Source: Dyadobacter sp. NIV53 (GTDB lineage Bacteria; Bacteroidota; Bacteroidia; Cytophagales; Spirosomataceae). From it: a stretch of DNA of 64,000 nt. Below, one piece after another: positions 16,764 to 30,600 of this stretch. The DNA lies in assembly GCF_019711195.1 (NCBI RefSeq), contig NZ_CP081299.1, positions 6,668,501 through 6,732,500 on the forward strand. Reading direction: 5' to 3'. A model generated the notes under the pieces. The model did no database searches and was not told where the DNA came from. It saw only the letters and a list, made by a program, of their open reading frames with translations. How positions within the stretch are numbered: the first letter of the stretch is position 1; each line of letters begins with the position of its first letter. Both the position numbers and the translations under genes were made by a program.

Positions 16764-18665
16764 ATGATATCTATTAAAACTATTTTACTCAACCATAAAC
16801 AATATAACAGGTTAGATCAATTTAAGAAGTTTGCACCTGCATTTGCGTTGCTGATTACAATTTTCTTATCAAATTCTACCGAGGCGTCAGCACAATATTT
16901 TCAAAGAATTTATGCCAATTCTGCTCCTTCGGCAGATATTTCAGCTACTGTTGTTTTGGCAAATGTTTCCAACAGGGCCGATGCTTTGGCTCCATCCGGT
17001 GACGTTGAGGACGCATCAACGCTTTCGGTTACTTTGGGCGCATTCGGACTCGTAGATGCCTCTCAAAATATTCGTTTTACAGGTGACGATCTGCCTGCTG
17101 CCGGAACGCCGGTGACATTAAAAATTGAAACAGGAGGAAGCCTGGTGGATCTTGCAGGCGCGATCGAAATTCAGGCGACACAAAATGGAGTGGCAGCTGG
17201 TACTGTAATTTCCGATTCCAAACTGCTGGGCCTTGTAGGCGGAGGTGTGCTTTCCAGCGGGAAAAACGTTTACGAGGTTACATTCATTCCAAAAAACAGT
17301 TCTTTGGAAAATGTTGTGTACAATGGTGTAAAATTAAAATTGACAACTGCGCTGGGAGTAGCTGTCTCGGCAAAATTCTATCATGCTTATTTTTTGAAGT
17401 CAGTTTCTGAACCGGTTGCCTGTGACGCTCCGGTAGACGTACTGTATGGCGTAGATGGATCTATTGTCAACCTGATAGCTGGTGTCAGCAATCCATATAC
17501 TTTGATAAAGAGTTCCGGCACAACGACTCAGCTTAATACAGGCGTTTCGGTAGAAGGAAATATCGCCGAAACGGTTGTGTTTTCCGGAGCCGGAGCCGGT
17601 GATGTTGAAGTAGTAGTTTCTATTCCACCGACAGTTCTGGCACTTACGGTTCTGAATAATATTAGCATTACAGCCATGAATGGACAAACTGCTGTGGGTT
17701 CAGAAAACCTTGAAACGTTAATTGGTTTGGATTTGCTTGGTTTGTTCCAGTCCGGCGAACAGGTCACGCTGCGGTTTCCGGCAACTGGTGCTTTCGACCG
17801 CGTTTCCATCGCTACAACTGGATTGGTAGGAGCGCTGGCATCGCTAAAAATTCATAGTGTTAAACGGATTTTACCTGCACCGTTGGTGGCTACCTCAGAT
17901 TATACTATTTACGTGGGTGAATCCGCCTCCCTAGTCGCAACTTCCCTGAACGCAACTGATGTTTTGACCTGGTATGATGCTTCCAATACTTTGGTTGGAA
18001 CAGGTTCGCCATTGTCAGTCTCACCTGTTGTCACTACCGCATACACCGTAGAAGCCAGATTATCAGGTTCGTGCTCACAAAAATCCGCACGTGCAATTGC
18101 TAATGTGATCGTCGAGAAGGCTCCGCTTCCCGTAACTTTAACGGCATTTAAAGTTTCGAAAGAAGGCCAGACAGCTTTGATCACCTGGAACACAACTGCC
18201 GAAACCAACAGCGATTATTTTGAAATACAAAGAAGTATCAGTGGAAAAACCTGGGATGTAATAGGAACTGTAACAGCAAATGGTGAAAGTAAAGATTTGA
18301 AATCGTATTTCTTTACGGATAAAACACCTGTCAGTGGTTCGAATCTTTACCGCTTAAAAATGGTCGATCGGGATCAGACATTTGCATTTAGCGCGATTAA
18401 AAATGTTGAATTTGAGAGATCGTTGCTCGTATTATTTCCTAACCCAACCGTTAATAAATTCACTTTTAATCCGGAAGATATGAGCACCTTTTCCAGGATT
18501 CGTGTGAGTTCGGCTTCCGGGAAAATACTGTATGATCAATCGAAACAAAACCAGTCGGAATTGAGCGCCTCTGTTAATATGGAACAATATCCGGATGGTA
18601 TTTATATTGTAAATATCTTTAGAACTGACGGAACGGTAACCGCTCATAAAATTATCAAACGATAA
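16764..18665 (+). CDS. Secreted protein with T9SS C-terminal sorting domain, unknown function
   Basis: Starting at the ATG at 16764 gives 633 residues; this start places a plausible signal peptide (FAPAFALLITIFLSNSTEASA) near residues 22-43. The central region is Ala/Val/Thr-rich beta structure, including a probable Ig-like segment (YTIYVGESASLVA) near residue 380 and a segment PLPVTLTAFKVSKEGQTALITWNTT, which is the usual module before a type IX sorting signal. The C-terminal ~85 residues (LFPNPTVNKFTF to AHKIIKR) form a type A T9SS sorting domain, so the protein should cross the outer membrane and be surface-attached or released. No enzyme motif was seen. A bidirectional terminator follows. 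Confidence 0.8.
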   Translation: MISIKTILLNHKQYNRLDQFKKFAPAFALLITIFLSNSTEASAQYFQRIYANSAPSADISATVVLANVSNRADALAPSGDVEDASTLSVTLGAFGLVDASQNIRFTGDDLPAAGTPVTLKIETGGSLVDLAGAIEIQATQNGVAAGTVISDSKLLGLVGGGVLSSGKNVYEVTFIPKNSSLENVVYNGVKLKLTTALGVAVSAKFYHAYFLKSVSEPVACDAPVDVLYGVDGSIVNLIAGVSNPYTLIKSSGTTTQLNTGVSVEGNIAETVVFSGAGAGDVEVVVSIPPTVLALTVLNNISITAMNGQTAVGSENLETLIGLDLLGLFQSGEQVTLRFPATGAFDRVSIATTGLVGALASLKIHSVKRILPAPLVATSDYTIYVGESASLVATSLNATDVLTWYDASNTLVGTGSPLSVSPVVTTAYTVEARLSGSCSQKSARAIANVIVEKAPLPVTLTAFKVSKEGQTALITWNTTAETNSDYFEIQRSISGKTWDVIGTVTANGESKDLKSYFFTDKTPVSGSNLYRLKMVDRDQTFAFSAIKNVEFERSLLVLFPNPTVNKFTFNPEDMSTFSRIRVSSASGKILYDQSKQNQSELSASVNMEQYPDGIYIVNIFRTDGTVTAHKIIKR

Positions 18666-18683
18666 GTATTGAATCATAAAAAA

Positions 18684-18715
18684 GGCTGATCCATGTTACG
18701 GATCAGCCTTTTTTT
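18684..18715 (+). terminator. Rho-independent bidirectional terminator
   Basis: A 9-bp perfect stem, GGCTGATCC (18684-18692) with GGATCAGCC (18700-18708), a 7-base loop, seven T's on the right and A's on the left. It lies between the convergent T9SS-protein gene and the AraC-family gene, so it can end transcription from both sides. Confidence 0.9.
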
Positions 18716-18753
18716 GTACTCATGGAATTGCCTTAAAAATAACATTTCTTAAT

Positions 18754-19782
18754 TCACTCAATCATATTTTTTACATGAAGTGAGGGCGGATAACCAAAAT
18801 ATTCCTTAAACGCCTTGCTGAATTGAGACTGGTCCTTATAACCCAGATTATATGCAATTTCAATCATATTGTCTGAAATTTCTTCCGCCAGCTGTTTCGC
18901 TGCATCTTCCATCCTGATCTGGTAATAATAATCGGAAAGTGATTTTTTAGTCACCATTTTAAATATCCTTTTGAATTTTGAAAGGCTCATGTCACATCTT
19001 TCTGCAAGTTCGACCAGGCCATATTTTTTATGCAATTCGAGGCGTATCATTTCGGTAACACTTTGGATCTTACTGTAATCGACCCGGTTGATCGTTCTCA
19101 CTTCCTGTATCTCTGTCCTGAAAATCCTTTCGAGAAAAAGCACAAGCAGCCGCTGTATATTAAGCAGCAGGAGATGCGTGTTCACACTGCCGTTGTCCTG
19201 GATTTTATAACTTTTTTCACCAAATGAATCTTCCAGAAGGAAATCAGAAAGCAGCAGATCAAAAAGATTACAGAAACTTTCATTGTCTTTCAACCGCTTC
19301 CACCACTTTGATTTTTTTGGTAAATCGAGCTGATGTATCAGCTGCATAAGATAAGCTCTAGAAATACTCACATGCATACTTCTGAAACTATGATTGGGCT
19401 CATGGATAAGGGTTACCGTTGTTGTAGTAGAAGAAAACAAACAGGTCCGAAGGCCATTCCCGCTAAAAACTTTTTGATTGTTACCGACAATAATCGAGTT
19501 ATTTTGTTCCGAATCATTAAACCGGAGCACATACATGTCATTAAAAGGCAAGGCCATTATTTCCTGTGTAACTCTTTGTGTTAAATGGGATTCCTCAAAG
19601 CCTACTGTGAGATTTCCTGGAATCAATTCATAAAAAAAACCAACTGATTTCCCAATTTCCTCCGGAAGTTTAATAATATGGGATTCCGGATCAATCTGAA
19701 AATGAGGATAAAAAGTTTTTATTAAAGACAATGACTGCATAACCCACCCGTTACTCATCGTTGGATAATATTTCAGGTCCAT
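18754..19782 (-). CDS. AraC-family transcriptional regulator
   Basis: A 342-residue protein. The N-terminal ~230 residues form an unrecognised sensor domain. The C-terminal ~100 residues carry two helix-turn-helix units: YGLVELAERCDMSLSKFKRIFK, then MIEIAYNLGYKDQSQFSKAFKEYFGYPPS, a textbook AraC/XylS signature. It binds DNA and usually activates a nearby operon in response to a small molecule. It is convergent with the T9SS-protein gene, and its own promoter faces the long non-coding stretch leading to the 6,087-codon gene. Regulation of that gene is possible but unproven. Confidence 0.88.
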   Translation of the reverse strand: MDLKYYPTMSNGWVMQSLSLIKTFYPHFQIDPESHIIKLPEEIGKSVGFFYELIPGNLTVGFEESHLTQRVTQEIMALPFNDMYVLRFNDSEQNNSIIVGNNQKVFSGNGLRTCLFSSTTTTVTLIHEPNHSFRSMHVSISRAYLMQLIHQLDLPKKSKWWKRLKDNESFCNLFDLLLSDFLLEDSFGEKSYKIQDNGSVNTHLLLLNIQRLLVLFLERIFRTEIQEVRTINRVDYSKIQSVTEMIRLELHKKYGLVELAERCDMSLSKFKRIFKMVTKKSLSDYYYQIRMEDAAKQLAEEISDNMIEIAYNLGYKDQSQFSKAFKEYFGYPPSLHVKNMIE

Positions 19783-21694
19783 GAATTAATATTGTTGACG
19801 AAATTCGAATTTATTCTAGTAAAAAATTTGATAAAACTATTTTAATATATGTACCCTATTTTACTGTAATAATTTTGATCAGAGTAATTAATTCGTTTAT
19901 GCGTCATAATTATACCTCTTGCATTAATTATTTAGTTACTTTAAATAGAATTATATAGTTTACTATAATTAACAAAAAGTTTTTCAAACTTATCAGATTG
20001 AAATTTTGATTTATCTACAAGTTTGACTTCGTTATTCGATTAAATAAATTCTGAATTTTTATAAAAATCGAATATCTACTACTTTTTTGAAGCGAATCCC
20101 TTTGGGCATATTCGATGTTGAGCCGACCTGGCGTTATATGCCGTGTTGTACAATCCTATCGTACCGGTCTATGATATGATAAAATATCAGCCATAAGCTG
20201 GATACATACGGAACACTATGATTTGTGAGTAATCCGGTTACTGCAAACAAACAGCCGCGATTTGGCAGAATTCTGTTTGCATTGGCTGCCTGTCATTTCT
20301 GTTAGTTATATTTTTTGGCTTAAATCGGTCCACTAACTTATTAATGAAAAGCTGGAGATAACGAGCAATACTAAGGATGAGAGATAAACGGTTAAAACCG
20401 ATACAATTCTGTAATGTTTATTTATTGAAACGATAAAAATTACCAAACCATCGAGCAGCTTTAGTAAGGTTTACGACAAGGATCAGGTTTGTTCAGCTAC
20501 AATCTGACAATACACCGTTATAATGATTGCGGAATTCGCGCAAAGGATCATCTATATACGAGGGCTGCGATGATAATATACGAATGCGTATATTCTTAAG
20601 AGTTAGTCAAATTAATATTTATAACCTGATCCAATGATTCTAAACTATGGTGAGTAAAATAGTTTCCTTCCGGCAAATATATTTTTCACGAACTATTTTT
20701 ATAGTTTATAACAAATAATTTTATAGCATAAATTGTACTTTACAAATAATATATCTTTAAAATTTCTAATTTTTGAGGCGTATTTTAATATATACGATAC
20801 GATTATCCATACAAAGTGATGTGCATAATTGCCCATTTTGCCCGCTTCACAGTCGAAATTGGAAATATTGTTTTTGTTAATGATCTTTTTTTCCGTTTCA
20901 GAGGTTAATTTGCCCGTTTTATCACTATTCCCTTTTTGTATGAGCTGCGTTTATAGAAATTTGTTAAAATGAAAACCCTAAGTTGCATCGTCAGGAGCCA
21001 GTTTTAAGTTAATTTATTAATAATCATTTAGCATAATTTTGAATTCTAGCGGTACAGAGCCAGTCATTGTGAAAAATCACAATTTTGCTGGCCATTTATC
21101 TCTGTAATTAATTGATTTATTAATTTAACACTCTGGTTCGTAATGGTTTACGAAAGTTTTTATTTGCCACCCTCTTTAATCAGTAAATTAAATAACCCGT
21201 TGAATATGTTGCAGTTCGCTTTGTAATGATCCTAAAAGCAGTGAATAAAATTATTTGCCCGCTTTAAATCTGTACCCACCGGACAGCAGGATTATACAGA
21301 ATCGATTTTCGTCTAAACAGCAGGTTATCAATTGTTCGTCAAATTGCTCAACTCAATGAATATGATAAAAAAATTCTACGTTAAGTACTGTTCTTCCCAT
21401 TCAACGCTCTGCCAGGCTTCCATGATTTATAAACAATCATGCAATTTTTTCAGCTATGCCGGTATACATACCCATTTTGGCATGTATAGTGCTGTAAAAG
21501 ACTCATCTTCTGACAGATCAGAGCAAATTTATCCCGCTATTCACACTTTCTTTTGAACTCACATTTACTTATAACTTACACAATTTAACCTGTGTATTGC
21601 ACCGGATTATTGAGTACCCAAGGATTGCGCTTACAGAAAAAATTTAATTAAGTTTTTAATTATTCACCATCTAATTATTTCTAAACTTTAAATC
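19783..21694. other. Long AT-rich non-coding region upstream of the giant gene
   Basis: About 1.9 kb without a credible gene. Short open frames, for example at 21332-21556, lack coding character. Base composition is strongly AT. There are short palindromes but no clear RNA gene, transposase remnant or riboswitch that I can identify. It probably holds promoters and regulatory DNA for the AraC gene and the giant gene. Confidence 0.55.
20575..20594. repeat. 20-bp palindrome in the long intergenic region
   Basis: AATATACG (20575-20582) and CGTATATT (20587-20594) form perfect 8-bp arms around a 4-base centre. It could be a regulator site or a small hairpin. It stands over 1 kb before the giant gene, so the target is unclear. 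Confidence 0.35.
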
Positions 21695-24600
21695 ATGAAA
21701 AAAGGATACTCCTTTATTCAAAAGACCTTACGTGTTATCCCGCGGGTTTGGCATTTGATTATTGTAATAGGGCTTATAGTCAGTGTGCAATCACACGCAT
21801 TTAACTTTGGCCGAACCATCAGTTTTTTTACTAAACCTATCGAAGAATTTGTAGCCCATAACACAGCTGCATTGCTTTCATCTGAAAGTAAAAAACCCAT
21901 TCATTTGGAAGAAAAAAATCATCGCCCTAAGCCTGGCGGTGTATTTGCCCATGCACCCGAAGTAGCGAAATCAATTGACAATCAGGGTGCTACGGTTGGT
22001 GTGCAATTTACTTTTGGAGTACCGTCCGGCACATTTACCAATACTGGTGGCAGCGACCCAACGCTGTCAGCAACACTTGGCAACGATGGCGCACTTCCCG
22101 AATGGCTAACATTTAATCCGGAAACCCATACTTTTGAAGGGATTCCACAAACAGCAGAGGAGTACATTATTAAGGTCAGTGCCAGCGACGGGGAAACTGC
22201 CGTTAGTACTAATTTTACAATAACAGTTTTAGCCGCCGTTCCTGTTAACCATGCACCGGTGGCGACAGCAATTCCACCTGCCACAGCAACTGCGAACGCA
22301 TTATTTACACTCGAAATCCCGTCCACTACATTTACGGATGAAGACAATGACGCACTGACTTACAGGGCAACGCAGGGAAATGGAGATGCACTTCCGGGCT
22401 GGTTGTCATTTAATCCAACTTCCCTGACTTTCAGCGGTACACCGACAGCTGCCGAGAATTACACGATCAAGCTGATAGCGAATGATGGTACTGTATCAGT
22501 AAATACCGAATTCACATTGACAGTTTCACCGGCTGCGCATGTTAACCACGCTCCGGTAGCAACTACAGTTGTCAATGCCATTGCGACTGTTAACTCTGCT
22601 TTTACGTTAGTAATCCCGTCCACTACATTCACGGATGAAGACAACGACGCTCTGACTTACAGCGCAACGCTGGGAAATGGAGATGCACTTCCGGGCTGGT
22701 TGTCTTTTAATCCAACTTCCCGCACTTTCAGCGGAACGCCGACAGCTGCCGAGAATTACACGATCAGGCTGATAGCGAATGATGGTACTGTATCAGCAAA
22801 TACTGAATTCACACTGACCGTTTCTGCTCCCGTTAACCATGATCCGGTATTGGCCACAGCTATCACAGGCAAAACAGCCACAGTAGGTACCGTTTTTTCA
22901 CTTGAAATACCGGCTGGTACTTTTACTGATCCCGACGGTGACGCGCTGACTTTAACAGCTACCCTGCCTAATGGAAGTGCATTGCCGGTTTGGTTATCGT
23001 TTGATGCAACGAGCAAAGTACTAAGTGGCACACCAACCGCGATGGGAACGCTGACCGTTAAGGTAACTGCCAGTGACAGCAAAGCTTCGGTAAGCACAGA
23101 ATTTACACTGACGGTTTCTGCAGGCTGTCCGCCCAACAGTATTTTTCCTTGTAACCAGATTGCGGTCACCCTTCCATACATCCTGAATTTTACCGGCAAT
23201 GAAGGCGGTTTATCCGACAAAAACGGCAGAGGAACCGGTTTCACAATGGTTGATCCATATTCGGGAACCAGGGCTTCTGCGGATGGTACGGCCAGTTCTT
23301 CCATCAGAGGTTATGAACCGGCAAAACTGACTATTTCCCCAACAGCAGGAACACTTGCAATTCTTACAACTCCCGGAATCAATTTTGCAGCTGTTAACAA
23401 CCAGATTAATGCATTAGGAGTTGGGATTCCGACTACAGGTGTCATTGTTATGGAAACTACGGTTATTAATCCTGTTACACTTACTACATCCACTTCATCC
23501 GAGCAGGCAGGATTATGGTTTGGGCTAAACGATAAGACGTTTCTGAAGCTGGTTGTCGCCGGAGGTAAAGTAGAACTACGCAAGGAATTCAATGATGTAA
23601 CCTTAGACCGGGGCGATATTACCAATCCTGATCAGCGTACTACCGGAACAATCACAAGCATAAACTCAATGACGGTCCGCTTACGCATGGTTGCGGATTT
23701 TATCAATAACAGGGTAGAAGGGTTTTACTCCACGGATGGAATCAACTATGTGAGCACTGGTGTCACTTATACCAACACAAACAACTATCCGGGAATAGAT
23801 ATTTCGGGAATTGGTTTAGCAGGAAAAACGGTATATGCAGGCATTTTCGCTACACAGCGTAACCGTTCGACTGCCCCAACCTATACATTTGATAACTACT
23901 CTGTAAAACAGCGCGATTTTCCTTTGGTAACTGCTCCATACCGTATCAATGCCGGAGGCAGCACAGCACGTACAGTTGGAACTTCTGTGTACAGCGCGGA
24001 TGATTTATATACGATCGTACCTGGTGAAGTATCCAATACTGAATATGCTTTGGCGACTGTTGTACCTGTACCACAGCTTTACTATGACCGCCGTTTTGGA
24101 ACCAGTTTAAAATATAATATTCCGATTGCCAACGGACGATACACGATCAACCTGCAAATGGTCGATAATTTTCAAACAAAGATCGGGTTCCGGATATTTG
24201 ATGTGGATATAGAAGGTGCAAAGGCGCTGGATGATCTGGATCTGATCGCCGCTGGTGGAGGGCCTAACGGTACACCAAAGGTCGTGATTACAAGATCGTA
24301 TACTACCAATGTAACTGATGGGGTACTTAACATCGACTTTACTTCTTCTGTTGATAAGGCCATTATTAATACAATTGAAATTTTGCCTGCTCCTCCGGAA
24401 AATGTGGTACCGGTTTTTGCAAATGCATCCTATACATTCAGCAAGGATGAAAATGCAGCGGTGGGTACAACCATTGGAACAGTAACTGCTTCGGATGCTG
24501 CTGATCAGGTGATCACTTATGCAATTACGGCAGGAAACGAAGGGAACAAATTTGCGATCAATACAGCCACAGGTATTATTACACTGGCGGATGTCCTGAA

Positions 24601-27600
24601 CTATACTGCTAAAAACAATTATTCTTTAACCGTTCAGGCGACGGACAACGGTACTCCTGTTAAATCTGTTACAGTGCCCGTAACGATTCAGGTAAATCAG
24701 GTAACGCCGCCAAACCACGCGCCGGTCTTGGGCACCGAAATTACTGCGAAAACGGTAACGGTCAATACTGATTTTAACTTCACAGTTCCATCAACCACTT
24801 TCACAGATGCGGACGGAGATGTTTTGGTACTAAGTGCTTCACTGGCAAATGGCGAGGCTCTACCGGCATGGTTATCATTCAATTCTGCAAGTCATATTTT
24901 TAGCGGAACGCCAACCGCTGCTGACACGTATAGAATTAAACTAACTGCAAACGATGGCGCCGAAGCTATCAGCACAGAGTTTACTCTGACGGTAGATGTT
25001 CCTGTAAATCATGAACCGGTGGTAACTGCCATTACCCCCAAAATAGCAACTGTAAACAATGCCTTTACTTATGCCGTTCCTGCCTCCACTTTCACGGATG
25101 CAGACGGAGATGTTTTGGTGTTAAGTGCCACGCTGGCAAACGGAGATGCTTTGCCGGCATGGTTGTCATTCAATACGACCAGCCATACTTTTAGCGGAAC
25201 ACCAACGGCAGCGGATGATTATACCATTAAACTAACTGCAAATGACGGACATGTTTCTGTCAGCACCGAGTTTACACTGACAGTAAACGCCACACCTGTT
25301 AATCATGAACCGGTTGCGAATGCTATTACAGCCAAAACAGCCACTGTTAACTCCGCTTTTACTTTTGCAGTTCCCGCTGAAACTTTCACAGATGCGGACG
25401 GAGATGTTTTGACGTTAAGTGCAACACAGGCAAACGGGGATGCTTTACCAGCCTGGTTGTCGTTCAATGCAGCTAACAGTACTTTCAGCGGAACACCTTC
25501 TGCTACGGCAGGATACACGATTAAATTAATTGCATACGACGGTCATGTTTCTGTTAGTTCAGATTTCACATTGACGGTAAATGCACCTGTTGCTACAAAT
25601 TGTGAGCCGACCAGTTCCTTACCTTGTAACCAGATTAATGTTACAATTCCTTTCAGCCTGACTTTCAGTGGAACAGAAGGAGGCTTAATTGACAATGCAG
25701 GAAAAAGTACTGGTTTTACTATGGCTGACGCTTATTCAGGAACCAGGGTATCAAATGATGGTTTGGCCTCATCGGTCATAAGGGGTTACGAACCTAATTA
25801 CCTTGCAGTAACGAACAGCAGACTGAACATACGTGCACATAAGGGAATTTCAATCTTAACCAATAATAACCAGATCAACAGTCTGGGTGTAGGGTTCGCA
25901 GCCAGTGCAGCACCATTTGTTGTAGAAACGACTATAATCAATCCTGTAAAGGCAGCTAATGACGAACAGGGTGGGATCTGGTATGGTTTGAATGATAAAA
26001 CTTTTTTACGCCTTTCGGTCAACAATAACAAGGTTATATTAAGAAAAGAAACTGATGATGTATCGCCGGTAATCGCTGACCTGGTTGATGTAAACCGCAG
26101 AATTACGAATACGATCACCGGTCTCCAGAATCAGACGGTACGCCTGCGGCTGGTCATTGATCCGGTGGCAAACACTGCAGAAGCGTTTTATTCGACTGAT
26201 GGAATTAGCTATATCAATGTAGGGGAGGCGTATTCTGTAAAAACCCTAAACATTGCGGGTATGGGCATTACCGGCACACAGGTTTATGCCGGAGTGTTTG
26301 GTACACAACGGAACGGAACCGGTACTGTCACTTTTGCCTTTGATAATTTCTCTGTTGGCCCTTACATTACTACTCCTTTAAATCACGCACCAGTTGTTGC
26401 TACTGTTGTAACAGATATTAATACACCAGTCGGTAGTGCTTTCAGTTTCATTGTTCCGGGCGCTACATTTACGGATGAAGACGGCGATGCGCTTACACTT
26501 TCAGCAACGCTGACTGATGGCAACGCTTTACCAGCCTGGCTGACATTTAATACAGCCACTAACACTTTTAGTGGTACACCTTCTGCGGCAAAAATTTATC
26601 CGATCAAATTAACTGCTACTGACGGACAGGAATTTGCAAATACTGAGTTTGCAATCACGGTTCAGGCTGTAAACCGTACGCCTGTTGTTGTTACTTTTCC
26701 TGAAAACCAAACTTATACGGCAGGCCAGATTTTCTCATTCCTGACCGGATCATTCTCTGATCCGGATGCGGGAGATGTGCTTACTTATACCACTACACAG
26801 GCCAACGGTACTGCGCTGCCAACCTGGCTGCAATTCAACGCTACCAACCAGACATTCAGTGGTACGGCTCCTGCCGAAGCAGGAAATGTTCCGGTTCGTG
26901 TTACGGCTATAGACAGGGCACTTGCTTCGGTAAGCGCTACGTTCATGGTCACAATCCAGCCTGCACCTGTTGTTATACCTTGTCTTCCGATCAGTACTTT
27001 ACCTTGCGAAGAGATCAGTGTAACCTTGCCGTTCCTTCTTAATTTCGACGGACAGGAAGGCGGACTTATAGATAAAAACAGGGTTGCAACCGGTTTCACG
27101 ATGGTTGATGCTTATACAGGTACCCGTCTTTCAGCAGATGGTGCTGCTACTTCCGAAGTAATAGGATATGAACCATCCAGACTGACAGTAACCGACGGTT
27201 TGCTGAATATTCTGACCAGTAAGGGCATTGCATTCAGTACTGCTCCTGCTAATAACCAGATCAATTCGTTGGGAGTTGGTATTCCTTCAAGCGGTAAACT
27301 TATTTTTGAAACGACGATTGTAAGGCCGTTAAATGGTACCAGTTCTCAACAGGGAGGTTTATGGGTAGGACTAAATGACAGGACTTTTGTAAAGCTGGTA
27401 GTAACCGGTAACACAGTCGAACTGCGCAAAGAATTGAACGATGCCAGTTCTATCGCCTTACCTGCTACCAATCCTGACCAGCGTGTTACAGCTGTTATAG
27501 CCGGGCTGAACAACCAGACAGTACGTTTGCGTATGGTTCTGAATTTGTTTACGAATAAACTGGAAGGTTTTTACTCAACCGACGGTGTAACCTACCTGAA

Positions 27601-30600
27601 CACAGGTGCAACTTATACCTCTGCCTCTAACCCATCCGCTATTGATATCACTGATATGGCCTTGGCAGGCAAAGCGTTATATGGCGGGATTTTTGCAACA
27701 CACCGTAATGCAGGTACCGCTGTTACTTATTCCTTTGATAATTTCTCTATAACGCAGGATGCAACAGCTGGCAAGGTGCTGGCTTTCTCACCGAATGCGC
27801 TTGACTTTTCGGCCATTCAGGGACAAGCGGTTACGGCAAAATCCACAGTGCTTTCTTCGTCCGAAGGCAGTCCGGTGGTTACGTTCACAAGTACTTCTGC
27901 CAGCTGGCTTACTTTACCCGCAGCCCGTCTTGGCAATGTGGCATTCGGCCCTGCTAATTTCAGCTCTACCCTGGCCCCTGGGATTCATGAAGCCACAGTT
28001 ACAGCAACCGCTGAGGGATACCAGCCTGCTACCTTATTAATTAACCTCACGATTTCTTCACCAGCTCTGGCTCAGGAAATTAAAGTGAACTTCCAGGATC
28101 CGGTTACTGTACCACCAACAGGATGGGTTAAAGATTACGGACAGCCATTTGGATTGAAAACCGGTACAAACCAGGGAACCAACCTGGAATACGGATGGCG
28201 GAAACGTTCAGACGCTACCTTGCTGGATCTGTCAGTGGGTGGTACTATACCGGGTAACGGACGTAAAAGGACAACTCCTGCCGATCTGTTGCTGGCAACT
28301 TTTATGCACATGCAGGCGGATGACATAGCAGGTACATTCAACGGAACCAAAACCGAGGGTTACTGGGAAGTAAAAGTGCCTAATGGTTCTTATGATGTAA
28401 CGGTATCCGCAGGTGATTCTGATCCTGGTACGGTTCCTGAAATCCATACTATTAATGTAGAGGGCGTCAATGCAATTTCTAATTTTGTCCCAACAGGAAC
28501 GGCGGGTACAACCGCCCGGTTCAGGTCAGGAAAAGTTAGGGTAACAGTAGCTGACGGATTTCTGACTATCAATGCGGATGGCGGTACGAATACCAAGATC
28601 AATTCTGCTTTAATTACTCCGGTAGATATGGTTCCTTATCTGGTATGGTCTGCAAGTGAGCATAACCTGGTTATTGAAAAAGGTACAACAGAGGCAAATA
28701 AAACGTTCTCTCTCGACCTTAACCATTCTACTACCCAGGCTAGCCTGCCAGTTTCACTCACCGCCGTTTATGGTGAAGGTGCTGCAAACTGGCTGTCTTT
28801 TGATGCAACCCACAACGGGGACGAACCGAATGTAACTTTTGATTATACTGCTGCCAAAGGATTGGCCGAAGGAACTTACACGGTTACCATTACGGCTTCG
28901 AGTGCAGGATACACGAGCGCAGGTACGCTTATACATATTACAGTATTGGCGCCGGGTGCCAACCAGCCTTATGTGGTTTCCTCAACACCAGCTAATGGTG
29001 CTACCAATGTGAGTGTAAACATTTCGAGTATTGCGGCCAACAACCTGATCGTGCCGGAAGTATCGGGTTTCAAAGGCGGGGTGGATAATTCTACACTAAC
29101 CGTGAATACTGTGAAGGTACTTAAAGTTGTAGGTACTGCTACTACTGAAATACAGGGTATCGTGCAGGGAACTGGCGGTGGAGATGCGATCAGTTTCTCA
29201 CCTGTATTTGCATTGGAAGCCAATACAAAATACAGGTTCGTCATCACGAACCAGGTTAAGTCATACAGTGGTGCCGCTTTCCTTCCATACGAAGCGACGT
29301 TTACAACCGGAAGCACAACAACGGGTACACCAAATCCGGTTACTGCGGAATTTGCTCCAAAGCAGGTTATTCCGGGAACAGTTGGTAAAAAATATACAAG
29401 CCTGACTTTCGGGCCCGATGGTAAATTCTATGCTTTGCGTCTCGATGGTGTGATTGAACGTTTCAACGTTGACCGTGAAACAGGTATGTTATCGTCCGTT
29501 TTTGAAATCAAATCGATTACTGCCAAATACGGTTCAAGATCCTCTGTCGGTCTGACCTTTGACCCGGCATCTACGGCTACCAATCTGATTGCCTGGATAT
29601 CTCATTGCAGCGCCGGTCTCTCGAATGCACCGGAATTTGATGGTAATATTTCTAAACTTACCGGTGCCGATCTGGAAACAGAACAGCAGATACTAACAAA
29701 ATTACCAAGATCAAAAGCAGATCACCTTGTTAACAGTATTGCTTTCGGGCCTGATGGAGCCTTGTATTTCAATCAGGGTAGTAACAGTTCAATGGGGGTT
29801 TATGATGGTGCGTGGCAACGTGATGAAAGTCTGCTGGCCGCAACGGTAATGCGTCTGGATATGAGCAAGCTTGCAGGCATAACCCTGCCACTGGATGTGC
29901 GTACTACTGCCAACCAGGCACTGATCAACGCAGCGCCGGCAGATAATATGCGCATGTCGGATGGTACTTACAATCCTTACGCTTCTACTTCACCACTGAC
30001 GATTTATGCATCAGGTGTAAGAAATGCCTTCGATTTGTTGTGGCACTCAAATGGCCAGCTTTATGTACCGGCCAACGGTTCTGCCGCGGGTGGAAATTCA
30101 CCTGCATCTGTCGTGGGTACGCGCCGTCCGGATGGTACTCCTTATAATGGCCCGGTTGTCATTGGAACAACAGCGGTAAAAGTACAGAACGACTGGCTGT
30201 TCCGTGTAAACCCGCTGAAACCAGTTGGTTACTATGGCCATCCTAACCCGCTCCGTGGACAATATGTAGCCAACCGCGGTTATCTGGACAATCCTAAATA
30301 TCCTGCAACACAAGGCCCGGATGCAAATTATCGTCCTGCTGCTTTTAACTTTGAATTAAACAAATCGCCGAATGGAGTAATTGAATACAAAAGCAATGCT
30401 TTTGGGGGAAGTCTGAAAGGCCGTATCCTGGTTTGCCGTTTCAGCGGTGGCAGTGATATTATCGTACTTGAACCAGGTGCAATGGCTAAGGATGCTTCGA
30501 TTAATTCAGCAGAAAGCGATGATAAGGTGTATGACATTATCGGCTCACAAACCGGTTCAGGAACAAACGGTATTTCAGGACTTTCCGGGTTTACCAATCC

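Noticed and set aside
20090..20180. Possible decayed coding sequence in the long intergenic region
   Set aside because: A short readable stretch in one frame, but it gives no recognisable family and is interrupted by stops.
21332..21556. Open frame of 74 codons upstream of the giant gene
   Set aside because: Composition (many Cys, His, Ser) and context do not look like a real protein; no neighbour support.
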